In this document: positions 25,558-34,176 of the stretch, in pieces | Numbering within the stretch: the first letter of the stretch is position 1 | Layout: each line of letters begins with the position of its first letter | Source: Nesterenkonia haasae | GTDB lineage: Bacteria > Actinomycetota > Actinomycetes > Actinomycetales > Micrococcaceae | Length of the DNA stretch: 64,000 nt | Direction of reading: 5' to 3' | Assembly (NCBI RefSeq): GCF_010119385.1 | Contig: NZ_VFIE01000025.1 | Coordinates: 62,500 to 126,499, forward strand | Position numbers and translations under genes: made by a program | The notes under the pieces: generated by a model | Told to the model about the DNA's origin: nothing | What the model saw: the letters and a program-made list of their open reading frames with translations, nothing else | Databases searched by the model: none

Positions 25558-25641
25558 GACTTTCTCCATTCGGTGCGCGTTCTGTGCACTCTCATAATTG
25601 GTCGCCGCCGTTCCGGAAAGGTTCCGAGAATGCTCCGAAAT

Positions 25642-25682
25642 ATAGTTGAACCAACGTACAAGTAGTACTATCGTTCAACTAT
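25642..25682. promoter_or_regulatory. 41-bp symmetric operator between divergent FMN reductase and MFS genes
   Basis: A perfect 10-bp inverted repeat (ATAGTTGAAC at 25642-25651, GTTCAACTAT at 25673-25682) encloses a second one (GTAC at 25656-25659 and 25665-25668). Both are centred on base 25662. The right arm runs into the ATG of the MFS gene at 25681. TTGAAC within the left arm could be a -35 element. The most likely ligand protein is the TetR regulator encoded at 27129 in the same transcript. Confidence 0.7.
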
Positions 25683-27093
25683 GAATATCGTCTCCGTATC
25701 AGAGCACCAAGAGACTGCCGGTGCCCGCCAGTGGGCCGGACTCGGGCTACTGGCGCTACCTACGTTGCTTCTGGGTTTGGACGTCACCGTCCTATATCTG
25801 GTTTTACCGAGCCTGGTTTCTGACCTGGAACCCAGTGCAACTCAGACTTTGTGGATCTTGGACGCTTATGGATTCTTTATTGCCGGCTTCTTGATCACCA
25901 TGGGAACTGTGGGGGATCGGATTGGTCGCCGCCGCCTTCTGAAAATCGGCGCATTGGCGTTCGCGGCGGCATCAGTCTTTGCCGCATTCGCGCCCAGTGC
26001 AGAGCTGTTGATCCTGGCCCGCGCATTACTGGGTATCGCCGGTGCGACGCTGATGCCCTCCACCTTGTCGCTGATTTCCGCCATGTTCGTCAACGTGCGC
26101 CAGAGAGCCGTGGCGATAGGCGTGTGGGCTACCATGTTCGCCTTCGGCATGGCGGCGGGGCCCATCGTCGGTGGGTTACTGGCCGATCAGTTCTGGTGGG
26201 GTGCAGCATTCCTCATTGCCGTGCCGATTGCGTTGCTCGTCCTCGTTGGTGCCCCTGCTCTGTTGCCGGAGTTCGCAGATTCCAGCGCCCAGCGCCTCGA
26301 CGTAATCAGCGGGGCGTTGTCACTGGCGGCTATCTTGCCCGTCGTATACGCAGTGAAGGAGGTGGCCGCCTATGGACCGGGGGTCCGCCCGGTGCTGCTG
26401 CTGGCTCTCGGGATCGGTGTCGGTGTGGTGTTTGTGCGCCGGCAGCGACGACTCACCGCGCCACTGTTGGATGTAACACTATTCTCCGAACGTGCCTACT
26501 CTGCTGCGCTCGCGGTTTTGTTGATTGGCCTCGTTGGAGTGGGTGGAACCATGTATCTGGTGACCCAGTACCTCCAATTTGTCGAGGAGCTGACACCGAT
26601 TGTGGCTGGACTATGGATGGGTCCACCCGCCTTGGCGATGTTCGCCGCTGCCACTACCGCACCGATCATTGCCCGACGATTCCGTCCGGGGGTCGTGATG
26701 GCTCTTACGCTGGCGATTTCGACGCTCGGGTACGGACTTCTAGCCGCAGCAGGGCCGGGGCAGAAGGTTGTGGGGGTGACTGGATTCGGGTTCGTTTACC
26801 TGGGTCTCGGTGCGATTGCCGCGTTGGGAACCGACATGGTGGTAGGGGCCGCCCCGGCTAATAAATCCGGGTCTGCCGCGGCCATGTCAGAGACTGTCCA
26901 GGAACTAGGCGTCGCGTTCGGAGTGGCTGTTCTTGGGAGTCTAGCCACTGCAGTCGCGCTGGGTGGTGGTGGAGGTGCAGGTGCTTTTACCGACGGAATG
27001 AATGTAGCGTCTGCGGTTGGGGGCGCTGTTGTCTTTCTCGGTGCGCTGCTTTGCGTGGTCGCGCTTCGCCACATTCCGCCACTCGGACGGTAG
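25681..27093 (+). CDS. DHA2-family MFS drug:H+ antiporter
   Basis: A 470-aa, 14-helix exporter. Helix 1 carries DVTVLYLVLPSL, motif A is TMGTVGDRIGRRRLL, and motif C is FGMAAGPIVGGLLADQF, all in good order. It shares clear similarity with the genes at 23366 and 27720 (the ARQWAGLGLLALPT opening and FWWGAAFLIAVP in each), so the three look like paralogues. The ATG lies inside the right arm of the operator, and no good ribosome site precedes it, which would fit a leaderless message. The TetR gene follows 35 bases downstream. Confidence 0.88.
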   Translation: MNIVSVSEHQETAGARQWAGLGLLALPTLLLGLDVTVLYLVLPSLVSDLEPSATQTLWILDAYGFFIAGFLITMGTVGDRIGRRRLLKIGALAFAAASVFAAFAPSAELLILARALLGIAGATLMPSTLSLISAMFVNVRQRAVAIGVWATMFAFGMAAGPIVGGLLADQFWWGAAFLIAVPIALLVLVGAPALLPEFADSSAQRLDVISGALSLAAILPVVYAVKEVAAYGPGVRPVLLLALGIGVGVVFVRRQRRLTAPLLDVTLFSERAYSAALAVLLIGLVGVGGTMYLVTQYLQFVEELTPIVAGLWMGPPALAMFAAATTAPIIARRFRPGVVMALTLAISTLGYGLLAAAGPGQKVVGVTGFGFVYLGLGAIAALGTDMVVGAAPANKSGSAAAMSETVQELGVAFGVAVLGSLATAVALGGGGGAGAFTDGMNVASAVGGAVVFLGALLCVVALRHIPPLGR

Positions 27094-27128
27094 TTCTCTC
27101 GACTACCCTGGGGTAGTCAGGAGGCAAC

Positions 27129-27695
27129 ATGATCATCAATGAGGACGTCAAGAGTTCAGACGGCCGCAAAGCACGCGGTGAAAGGCGGCGGGCGCAGATC
27201 ATCGAAGCTGCTCTGGCGGTGGTAAATCGCGATGGAGCCGCTGGTGTAACTCATCGCACTGTTGCGAAGGAAGCCGGTATCCCCACCAGTCTGAGCACCT
27301 ATTATTTTGACACTCTCGATGATTTGCTGGTTGCTGCTCTCACCAGTGTGGCGGAGGAATACACCGCGCGTATCCGGCAGATAATTGACAGCGACGACGA
27401 GAAGCTGCCCAGACTGGCCCAGCTCATCTCTGAGACTGCCGGGCCCGGCCGGGAGCGGGCACTGGCTGAACGTGAACTCTGTACCCTTGCCGCGCGGAGG
27501 GAAGCTCTGCGGCCAGTGGCTCGGGGCTGGCGTGAGGATGTGGCCGAACTGGGCAGAACGCTGACGGATTCCGAGAACGCGGTTAAGGCGCTAGTCGCTG
27601 CAGCAGATGGTCTCTGCGCCGCCATCCTCATTGGAGATGTGCCCCCCGAAACCGACCAAATCTACGCTGTGCTGAAACACACCATCGCCGCCTGA
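27129..27695 (+). CDS. TetR-family regulator of the adjacent MFS exporter
   Basis: A 188-aa repressor. Residues about 14-60 form the TetR DNA-binding domain (RRRAQIIEAALAVVNRDGAAGVTHRTVAKEAGIP, then STYYFDTLDDLL). The C-terminal half is a short helical ligand domain. It follows the MFS gene in the same direction with AGGAGGC before the ATG, so it would feed back on its own operon through the operator at 25642-25682. It may also control the divergent FMN reductase-MFS pair. Confidence 0.88.
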   Translation: MIINEDVKSSDGRKARGERRRAQIIEAALAVVNRDGAAGVTHRTVAKEAGIPTSLSTYYFDTLDDLLVAALTSVAEEYTARIRQIIDSDDEKLPRLAQLISETAGPGRERALAERELCTLAARREALRPVARGWREDVAELGRTLTDSENAVKALVAAADGLCAAILIGDVPPETDQIYAVLKHTIAA

Positions 27696-27710
27696 ATGTG
27701 GATGAACATG

Positions 27711-27725
27711 GCCTGAGTTTCAGGC
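27711..27725. terminator. Small hairpin between convergent TetR and MFS genes
   Basis: GCCTGA / TCAGGC form a perfect 6-bp stem with a GTT loop in the gap between the convergent stops (27695 and 27720). It overlaps the MFS stop codon. There is no T-tract on either strand, so termination by it is uncertain. Confidence 0.3.
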
Positions 27726-29282
27726 TGGTGTGCGTGGCTTCGCCAAGGTGACTATCACCAGGCCCGCGGTCAGGATGAGCAGAAGGCTGGCGAGTCCCGC
27801 GTAGCTCTGCACCCCATAGCTGAAGGCATTGTGGATGGCTCCCATCAGTTCGGGGTATTCTGCGGCGAGGCCGTCTGCGGTTTCGACTCCTCGGTGAATG
27901 CTGGCCTGGGCAGATTCCTCGACCGTTGCAGGCACCTCCTCCGGGAGTGTCCCGGCCAGTCGGTGCCGGTAGGCCAGAATGCTGATGGCCCCACCGACGG
28001 CAATGCCGAGAGCGCTGCCCAGCTCGCCTCCGACCTCTTGAGCTGAAGCAGCTGAACCGGTCTTATCTTCCGGGGCGCTGGAGATGATCAGATCGGAAAG
28101 CAGCGCCCCCGCTGCGCCTTGTCCCAGACCAATGATTGAGATCGCTGTTACCAGACCAGGAAATCCAACGCCGACTCCTGTGAACAATGCGAGGAACGCG
28201 GCCCCAGTTGCGGCGACCAGGAGTCCGCCGATGACAACCGTGGCTGGGCGTAGATGACGGGTGAGGGTGGGAGCTATCAGCGCTCCGGCGATGTTGAGCA
28301 CAATGAATGGCAGAGTCCAGAGTCCGGCATGCAGTGGGGTGAGACCACCGACCCACTGCAAGTGCTGGGTAAAGAGGTAGAACAGGCCTGTCACGGTGGT
28401 GCCGATCAGCAGCAGCGTGACCAGGGAAACAGCGGTCGGCCGGTTCTTCAGCAACGTCATGTCGAAGAGCGGCGCAGTCAGACGCAGCTGCCGCACGACG
28501 AAAACCCCCATCAGCATTGCCCCGAGAGCGATGCTCAGCACATAAGGCCAGGTAGCGCCGTCGTTGTCTGAACTGGCCGCCAACTCTTGGAACCCGAAGA
28601 CAATCGCCAGCATCCCGGCCACAGAGAGTCCGACAGAGACAAGGTCGATGCGGGCACGGTTGCGTTCGGCACGTTCGGGCAACAGGAACTTTCCACCGAT
28701 CACCAGCAGCACAATGGGAGGCACATTGATGAGAAATACCGATCCCCACCAGAAGAACTCCAGCAGGGCGCCGCCGAGTACCGGACCGATTGCGCCGCCG
28801 ACGGTGAAAGCGCTGAACATGATTGCGATCGCTGTGCGACGTTGCAGATCATCTCGGAACATGGTGCGCAGTAACGAAAACAGCGAAGGCATCAGGGTGG
28901 CCCCTGCGATGCCGAGGGCAGCTCGAGCCGCAATGAGCATTTCCGGGCTGGTGGAGAAGGCTGCGACAACTGAGAGCCCGGCGAATACAGCGGAGCCGAT
29001 CAGCAGCAGTCGCCGTGGTCCGACCCAATCACCCACGCGACCAGCGGTGACAAGGAACCCCGCAATCAGAAAGCCGTATACATGTGTGATCCACAAAGTT
29101 TGGCTTGCACTAGGTTCCAGATCAGCGCTCAGTGTGGGCAACGCGAAGAACAGTACCGTGAGGTCGGTGGCCAGGGCGATCATTGGTAGGGAAAGCAGCA
29201 CCAGGCCGGCCCATTCTTTGGCGGTTGCGTGATGGGGCTGGGAAGTCTGCGTGCTGGGGGAGGATTCGGATCTCACGGGCAT
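27720..29282 (-). CDS. DHA2-family MFS drug:H+ antiporter
   Basis: Third member of the local 14-helix exporter set, 520 aa. Helix 1 has DLTVLFFALPTL, motif A is TAGRVGDWVGPRRLL and motif C is VGGAIGPVLGGALLEFF. It keeps the NVP segment FWWGSVFLINVPP shared with the gene at 23366. A Ser/Thr/Gln-rich N-terminal tail of about 18 residues precedes the first helix. It is convergent with the TetR gene and has its own 221-bp upstream region, so it is probably regulated separately. Confidence 0.87.
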   Translation of the reverse strand: MPVRSESSPSTQTSQPHHATAKEWAGLVLLSLPMIALATDLTVLFFALPTLSADLEPSASQTLWITHVYGFLIAGFLVTAGRVGDWVGPRRLLLIGSAVFAGLSVVAAFSTSPEMLIAARAALGIAGATLMPSLFSLLRTMFRDDLQRRTAIAIMFSAFTVGGAIGPVLGGALLEFFWWGSVFLINVPPIVLLVIGGKFLLPERAERNRARIDLVSVGLSVAGMLAIVFGFQELAASSDNDGATWPYVLSIALGAMLMGVFVVRQLRLTAPLFDMTLLKNRPTAVSLVTLLLIGTTVTGLFYLFTQHLQWVGGLTPLHAGLWTLPFIVLNIAGALIAPTLTRHLRPATVVIGGLLVAATGAAFLALFTGVGVGFPGLVTAISIIGLGQGAAGALLSDLIISSAPEDKTGSAASAQEVGGELGSALGIAVGGAISILAYRHRLAGTLPEEVPATVEESAQASIHRGVETADGLAAEYPELMGAIHNAFSYGVQSYAGLASLLLILTAGLVIVTLAKPRTPA

Positions 29283-29503
29283 GTCCTATCAGCGAGTTGC
29301 GTCTGTACACACTGATGTTCAGCAGTCCCGGCTTCAGAAAAGCTCCGGTAACATTCCGGCAGAGGTCTGCGGTGTCGTCGCCCTCGATGCACTCAGCGCT
29401 GCATGCAAAGAGTCCGGAACGTCACGAGCAGGCTCGCCACAATAGAGAAAAATCGTGACATTCGGCAAAGGGCTCTACGTGTTCCATCAGGAGGTGATTT
29501 TCC

Positions 29504-30238
29504 CTGTTTCGTGACCTTCTTGACGGACCCGTGGAGATACCTCACAAGGTTTTGGAATTCGCGCAAGGGGCCACTGTGGAGCCTGTGTGGCGCAATGACC
29601 TGGACGGTCTCACATTCCGGCTGAGAGACAGGCGAGGTACCCGCTTCGTGAAATGGCAACCACATGCCGGGGTGGCCTCCAGTCACTGGGCTGATGTAGA
29701 CCTTGCAGTGGAGGCGGAGAAACTCGCCTGGGCAGGGCGCTATATCACGGTGCCGGAAGTCTTGGACCAAGGGGAGAACGACGACGCTGCCTGGTTGGTC
29801 ACCGAGGGGATACCCGGGCAGTCGGCTGTTCATAGTGCTCGCTGGCGCGCGGATGCGGAGACGACGGTAGCAGCGATCGCCAGCGGCTTGCGGCAGCTGC
29901 ACGATGCTATTCCTGTGGAGGATTGTCCCTATCCAGGGACATGGTCAGCACGGCAGCAGCACAGGATCCCGGAAGTCGATCAGCTGGTGGTCTGCCACGG
30001 GGATCCGTGTGTGCCGAATACCCTTATTGACGACCACGGGTACTTCGCCGGGCTCGTAGACCTGGCCCAACTCGGGGTCAGCGACCGGTGGGCAGACTTG
30101 GCAATTGCCACCTACAGCATCAGTTGGGACATTAACTTTGGCCGCAGCTATGACGGTCTGTTCTTCGAGGTCTATGGTGTGCAACCTGATGCCGAGCGCA
30201 TTCGCGCCTACCGCAAGCTCTGGGACGAGCCCCGGTGA
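29504..30238 (+). CDS. APH-type phosphotransferase (aminoglycoside 3'-phosphotransferase-like)
   Basis: A kinase-fold protein of about 244 aa with the aminoglycoside-phosphotransferase motifs: catalytic loop VVCHGDPCVPNTLI and metal-binding GLVDLAQLGVSDRWADLAIA. Glycine-rich loop and Lys (RFVKWQPH) are also present. A GTG at 29531 is the only standard start and has no ribosome site. A CTG at 29504 is in frame, nine bases after a perfect AGGAGG (29489-29494), and no other start fits it; I therefore place the start there. It could give kanamycin/neomycin-type resistance or phosphorylate another small alcohol; the spectrum cannot be told from sequence. Confidence 0.72.
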   Translation: MFRDLLDGPVEIPHKVLEFAQGATVEPVWRNDLDGLTFRLRDRRGTRFVKWQPHAGVASSHWADVDLAVEAEKLAWAGRYITVPEVLDQGENDDAAWLVTEGIPGQSAVHSARWRADAETTVAAIASGLRQLHDAIPVEDCPYPGTWSARQQHRIPEVDQLVVCHGDPCVPNTLIDDHGYFAGLVDLAQLGVSDRWADLAIATYSISWDINFGRSYDGLFFEVYGVQPDAERIRAYRKLWDEPR

Positions 30239-30299
30239 AGGCCGCCGAACTGGAGCTCAACCCTTCCCGGGGCGTCTGCACCGGTTTTCCAGGGTGGTC

Positions 30300-30767
30300 C
30301 TAGCGCAGCGGCAGGGTCATGAACACGCTGTTGGGATCTTCGGTGTAGTCACCGAAAGGAGGGCATGTTGTGAAACCGTGGGCAGCGTAGAGAGACCGGG
30401 CAGGGTGGAAGAAGTCCTGGCTGCCTGTCTCCAGACTCACTCGTGAAAAGTTCCGAGCACGCGCCTCGCTGACGATATGTTCGAGCATGAAACGCGCTGC
30501 ACCCCGGCCTCGCATAGTGCGGACTGTCCGCATCGTCTTGATCTCCCCTTCTCCGTCCAGCTCCTTCAGTGCCCCGCAGCCAGCAAGGCGCTTATGAATG
30601 CCGTCGTCGTCCCATACCGTCCAGAACGAGAGTCTTGGGCTACGCAGTTCCGAGAGGTCCAGGGCGTGGATGCTGCACGCGGGGGAGTTGGCACGCATGT
30701 CCTGGAGATGTTCGGAGATGAGAGTCCGTACAGCGGGAGCGTCCAGGTCGCCAGGGATGATTTTCAT
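30300..30767 (-). CDS. GNAT-family N-acetyltransferase
   Basis: A 155-aa acetyl-CoA-dependent acetyltransferase. The GNAT core is clear: a first strand MKIIPGDLDAPAVRTLI, the pantetheine-binding EIKTMRTVRTMRGRGAARFMLEHI (motif A, with an R-GRGAA loop), and the late strand SLETGSQDFFHPARSLYAAHGF typical of the PhnO/YedL-like group. Start at 30767 follows GGGAGA by ten bases and gives the usual length; an open frame to 30863 adds 32 polar residues that do not look like the fold. It is convergent with the phosphotransferase gene. Confidence 0.8.
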   Translation of the reverse strand: MKIIPGDLDAPAVRTLISEHLQDMRANSPACSIHALDLSELRSPRLSFWTVWDDDGIHKRLAGCGALKELDGEGEIKTMRTVRTMRGRGAARFMLEHIVSEARARNFSRVSLETGSQDFFHPARSLYAAHGFTTCPPFGDYTEDPNSVFMTLPLR

Positions 30768-30865
30768 GATGCAATGTTCTCCCGCGATTGTTACGACAGA
30801 ATCACGAATGCGCTCAGATTCGGCAGGATCGTCGTGATCATGCTGTGCTTTTGTAGTCTGCATCG

Positions 30866-30943
30866 ATGGCCATCTTTATCGATCCCCCGGCATGGCCAGC
30901 CCACGGGACCCTGTTTTCGCACGTCCCGGCTCATCCGGTTTGA
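30866..30943 (+). pseudogene. 5' fragment of a DUF4031 gene
   Basis: Twenty-five codons beginning MAIFIDPPAWPAHGTLFSHV, followed by five unrelated residues and a TGA stop. From codon 3 the DNA is identical for 54 bases to the start of the intact gene at 35524. It lies divergent to the GNAT gene, where the DUF4031 gene may have stood before the block at 30.9-35.5 kb arrived. The fragment has no ribosome site and is unlikely to be functional. Confidence 0.75.
30872..30925 (+). repeat. 54-bp direct repeat, left copy
   Basis: Identical over all 54 bases to 35530-35583, in the same orientation, 4658 bases apart. It ends five bases before the stop codon of the response-regulator gene on the other strand. 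The flanks outside the repeat differ. Confidence 0.95.
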
Positions 30944-31602
30944 GAGTTTCGTCGGTGGAGTCCGGCGAGGTGGGCGAGGATAGCCAGTTCTGTTCGGTCC
31001 CGGGCCTGGAGTTTGCTGAGGATCCTGCTGACGTAGGTCCGGGCGGTGGCTGGACTGAGATACAAGGCGGCACCGATCTCTGCATTGGTGTCACCGTGGG
31101 CGATGCGAGTGAGGACCTCCACCTCCCGCTCCGTCAGTGCGCTGAGGTCTACTTCCTCTGTGTCATCTGGTTGGGGTGCAGCGGCAACATGCTCCATAAC
31201 TTTCCGAGCAATCGATGGGGTCAGCAGGTTACCTCCCTCTGCGGCAGTCCGTACCGCGGCACGAAGCTCCTCGGAACCGGTGTCCTTGAGTAGGTAACCA
31301 GCGGCACCGGCACGGATGGCGTCGATGATGTCCTGGTCATCGTCGAAGGTCGTGAGAATCACGACTCGTGTCCCAGCTGCAACTGGGTCTGCACAGATCT
31401 GACGGGTAGCTTCGATCCCGTCCATGATTGGCATGCGGAGGTCCATGAGCACGACGTCGGGGCGGTGAGATGTCACCGTTCGTGCAGCTTCTTTGCCAGT
31501 GCGAGCCTCAGCCACCACGCTGATTTCCGGATCATTGGTCAGCAGAGACCGGAGTCCGGCACGTACTAGGTCCTGGTCGTCGGCGATCATCACAGAGATC
31601 AT
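30931..31602 (-). CDS. NarL/LuxR-family response regulator
   Basis: A 223-aa regulator with a full receiver domain (acidic pair in MIADDQD, phosphoacceptor Asp at about 54 in VVLMDLRMPIMDG, switch Lys in YLLKDTGSEE) and a C-terminal LuxR helix-turn-helix (LTEREVEVLTRIAHGDTNAEIGAALYLSPATARTYVSRIL). Start at 31602 has GGGGGAGA upstream and overlaps the kinase stop by four bases. It would be phosphorylated by the adjacent kinase and probably controls the ABC exporter genes across the divergent promoter at 32.8-32.9 kb. Confidence 0.92.
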   Translation of the reverse strand: MISVMIADDQDLVRAGLRSLLTNDPEISVVAEARTGKEAARTVTSHRPDVVLMDLRMPIMDGIEATRQICADPVAAGTRVVILTTFDDDQDIIDAIRAGAAGYLLKDTGSEELRAAVRTAAEGGNLLTPSIARKVMEHVAAAPQPDDTEEVDLSALTEREVEVLTRIAHGDTNAEIGAALYLSPATARTYVSRILSKLQARDRTELAILAHLAGLHRRNSQTG

Positions 31603-32807
31603 TGGTCTTTCTCCCCCGCAGAGACCACGGCAGTGGGAAGGACTGCGCGAACTTCGAAACCTTCGTGCCACCTTCCGGCGGTGAACCTTCCTCCGAGAGC
31701 CTCCGCCCGTTCTCTCATTCCGTAAAGCCCCAGTCTGGTTCCGGAGTCCACTGCAATTTCATCGGAGCCCAATGCCGCAGGGCCTGGATCACGCACGCTG
31801 ACCCTCAGCTGAGCGTCGGTGTGCCGGACCGATACTTCGGCCGTTTCCGCCGCAGAGTGTCTGACCACATTGGTCAGCGCTTCTTGGACGATTCGGTACG
31901 CGGCAATCTGTACCGCCTGGGAGGGAGCATTGCCCTCATCGTCCTGGGCCTGGATTTTCGCCGTCACAGTCAGGGGCAGGTGAGAGAACACCTGATCCTC
32001 CAGCGTGGCAAGAGACACAGGACCACGCGGGTCTTCACTGCGGCGCAGCATCCGGACGGTCGATCGCATCTCCTCCATCATCTCGTTGCTGGTGCTCTTG
32101 ACCACTTCGAGGGCGTGAACGGCTGTTTGCCGATCCCGATCTAGAGCTTCGCGGGCCACATCGGCATGCATAGAGATGACCGTGGTGCGATGTCCGAGAG
32201 AGTCGTGCAGCTCCCTGGCGATATCTGCACGCTCGGTGGCGATGGCCGCAGCGGCCTGGCTTCGTTCCCGTTCAGCTGTCGCCTCCACCAGTTTCCGGCT
32301 GCTGCGCCGCAGGTCCCTGCGCAGGCGCATGCTGATCCCCAGAGCGATCGCAGCAGTCATTAACGCCACATGGCCGGCGAGCTCGTATCCGACTACTCGA
32401 GTGGGATCCTGTCCAGCGATGGCCAGTCTGTAGAAATAGCTGCCGGTGAGCAGAAACACTGCAGCTGAGACTGGCCACAACACCCGGCGGAACTCCGCAG
32501 CTGAAAACAGTGCGGCGGCAGTAGGAACGCTCAACCCGATGGCTGGGTAACCGGCGGCATAGTAGGCCCAGAGCCCGAGGACGGTCAGGGTCAGCACCGC
32601 CAGCGGCCACCGACGGCGCACCAGCATGAGTCCTCCCAGTACGAACGCCCACAGGTACGCCAGCGACTCTGGGTCGCGGTCGCCATCAATATTGGCCGTG
32701 ATCGTCCCGGCCACGACACCGAAGACAGCCACGCCGAGCACTGCATCGAACAGCCATTGGTGGATACGTGTGTTCGGGTCGGGACCGGAACGATCGTCGA
32801 AGGACAT
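31599..32807 (-). CDS. NarL-type sensor histidine kinase
   Basis: A 402-aa membrane kinase of the HisKA_3 class. Residues about 18-165 contain about five membrane segments with very short loops, suggesting sensing within the membrane, as in kinases for cell-envelope drugs. The phosphoacceptor is His201 in ARELHDSLGH. The ATPase domain (about 300-395) has the N box YRIVQEALTNVVRHS and G box GLYGMRERAEALGG. Coupled to the regulator by an ATGA overlap. Divergent from the membrane protein/ABC genes, a layout typical of sensor-exporter modules. Confidence 0.92.
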   Translation of the reverse strand: MSFDDRSGPDPNTRIHQWLFDAVLGVAVFGVVAGTITANIDGDRDPESLAYLWAFVLGGLMLVRRRWPLAVLTLTVLGLWAYYAAGYPAIGLSVPTAAALFSAAEFRRVLWPVSAAVFLLTGSYFYRLAIAGQDPTRVVGYELAGHVALMTAAIALGISMRLRRDLRRSSRKLVEATAERERSQAAAAIATERADIARELHDSLGHRTTVISMHADVAREALDRDRQTAVHALEVVKSTSNEMMEEMRSTVRMLRRSEDPRGPVSLATLEDQVFSHLPLTVTAKIQAQDDEGNAPSQAVQIAAYRIVQEALTNVVRHSAAETAEVSVRHTDAQLRVSVRDPGPAALGSDEIAVDSGTRLGLYGMRERAEALGGRFTAGRWHEGFEVRAVLPTAVVSAGEKDQ

Positions 32808-32939
32808 GAGGTCAGTCTATGAAGACCGGCAGTGCTGCGCAGTCGCGGAGAGGCGACTGCGGCATACGCACTGTGACGACCCTAGACAGAGACGCAGGAC
32901 GAATGTGCGCGCTGGAGCCTGCTCCGTAGCGTCGAAGAC

Positions 32940-33392
32940 ATGAACAAGGCATATGATTCACCGGTCCATTCATCATCCACGGCACAACCGCGTGCACCGC
33001 TTCCGTGGAAACTCATCCTCCTGCTTGGAAGCATCGCCCTGATACGGCCATTGATGCACATCACCGGCATCACGGACGACGCCGGAGGCATCCAGAAGGG
33101 AATGTTGGCCATCGGTGCCACTGTGGTGATCTCAGCTGTCTGGATCACCGTGGTCGTCCTCGCCAAAGTCCAACGGCCTTTTCTCACCCTCGTACTGGCC
33201 GGACTGGCGTACGCAGTGCTGAGCATGGTGCTCTCCGCCGTACTCTCTCCGATTCTCGAAGGAGAGCTGCAAGGCCCCTTCGCCCACCCAATCGCCATCC
33301 CCACAGTACTGCTGGTCAACGCAGTCTGGGGCGCAGTCACCGGCGGCATCGCTCTGGGTACCCGTGCTCTGCTCAGCACCTCCAACAGATAG
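32940..33392 (+). CDS. Four-helix membrane protein linked to the ABC exporter
   Basis: A 150-aa protein with about four membrane helices (about 22-40, 52-75, 78-100, 118-142) after a polar N-terminal tail. I do not recognise a named family. It lies first in a probable operon with the ABC ATPase and permease that follow (34-base gap) and is divergent from the kinase. A role as accessory or immunity factor for the exporter is plausible from position alone. Confidence 0.65.
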   Translation: MNKAYDSPVHSSSTAQPRAPLPWKLILLLGSIALIRPLMHITGITDDAGGIQKGMLAIGATVVISAVWITVVVLAKVQRPFLTLVLAGLAYAVLSMVLSAVLSPILEGELQGPFAHPIAIPTVLLVNAVWGAVTGGIALGTRALLSTSNR

Positions 33393-33426
33393 TCCACGCA
33401 ATACCTCCCCTCGAAAGGAAATGCCC

Positions 33427-34176
33427 ATGTCCACCTCTGTCATTGACACAGAAGTACCAGTTCTCCAGACGGAGAACGTGGGAAAGACCTACGGGCGCGG
33501 CCCTGCGCGTTTCCACGCGCTGAAGGGTCTGAGCTGCGAAATCGACCACGGCGAATCGGTCGCCGTGATCGGAAAATCCGGATCTGGAAAATCCACTCTG
33601 ATGCACGTGCTCGCTCTGCTGGACAGACCGAGCTCCGGCACGGTCTGTCTTGAAGGGGAGCAGGTCAACGATCTGAAGCCACAACACATCTCGACCCTGC
33701 GGAATGAGACATTCGGCTTCATCTTTCAGCAGTTCTTCCTCAACCCCAACCAGACGGTCCTGGAGAACGTGACTCTTCCGCTGAAGATCGCCGGTGTAGG
33801 AAGATCTGAGCGGAACAGACGCGGTATGGAAGTCCTCCGTCAGTTGGAGATGGATTCCAAGGCCAAAAACAAGGCCACCGATCTCTCAGGTGGGCAGAAG
33901 CAGCGGGTGTGCATCGCCCGGGCATTGATCAGCAACCCAACAGTGATCTTCGCCGATGAGCCCACCGGCAACCTCGATTCCGCCACCAGCGAGACCGTAG
34001 AGGACATCCTCTTTGGGCTGCACGCTCACCACGGCATCACCTTAGTGATCGTCACTCACGACGAAGACCTCGCTGCCAAGTGCCAGCGCCGGCTCATCAT
34101 GCAGGACGGCGAGATCCTCTCCGAAGAGCCGGGTGCTCACACGGCGGTGAACAACAGTGAAGGTGGTGCTGCCTGA
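33427..34176 (+). CDS. ABC transporter ATPase, MacB/LolD type
   Basis: A 249-aa ATPase. Start at 33427 has AAAGGA seven bases upstream; an ATG two codons earlier is too close to it. Walker A is [10 protein letters not shown]-loop [14 protein letters not shown], signature [15 protein letters not shown], Walker [15 protein letters not shown]-loop [17 protein letters not shown] is typical of the LolD/MacB/SalX group that works with FtsX-like permeases, here the next gene, which overlaps by one base (TGATG). Confidence 0.93.
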   Translation: MSTSVIDTEVPVLQTENVGKTYGRGPARFHALKGLSCEIDHGESVAVIGKSGSGKSTLMHVLALLDRPSSGTVCLEGEQVNDLKPQHISTLRNETFGFIFQQFFLNPNQTVLENVTLPLKIAGVGRSERNRRGMEVLRQLEMDSKAKNKATDLSGGQKQRVCIARALISNPTVIFADEPTGNLDSATSETVEDILFGLHAHHGITLVIVTHDEDLAAKCQRRLIMQDGEILSEEPGAHTAVNNSEGGAA

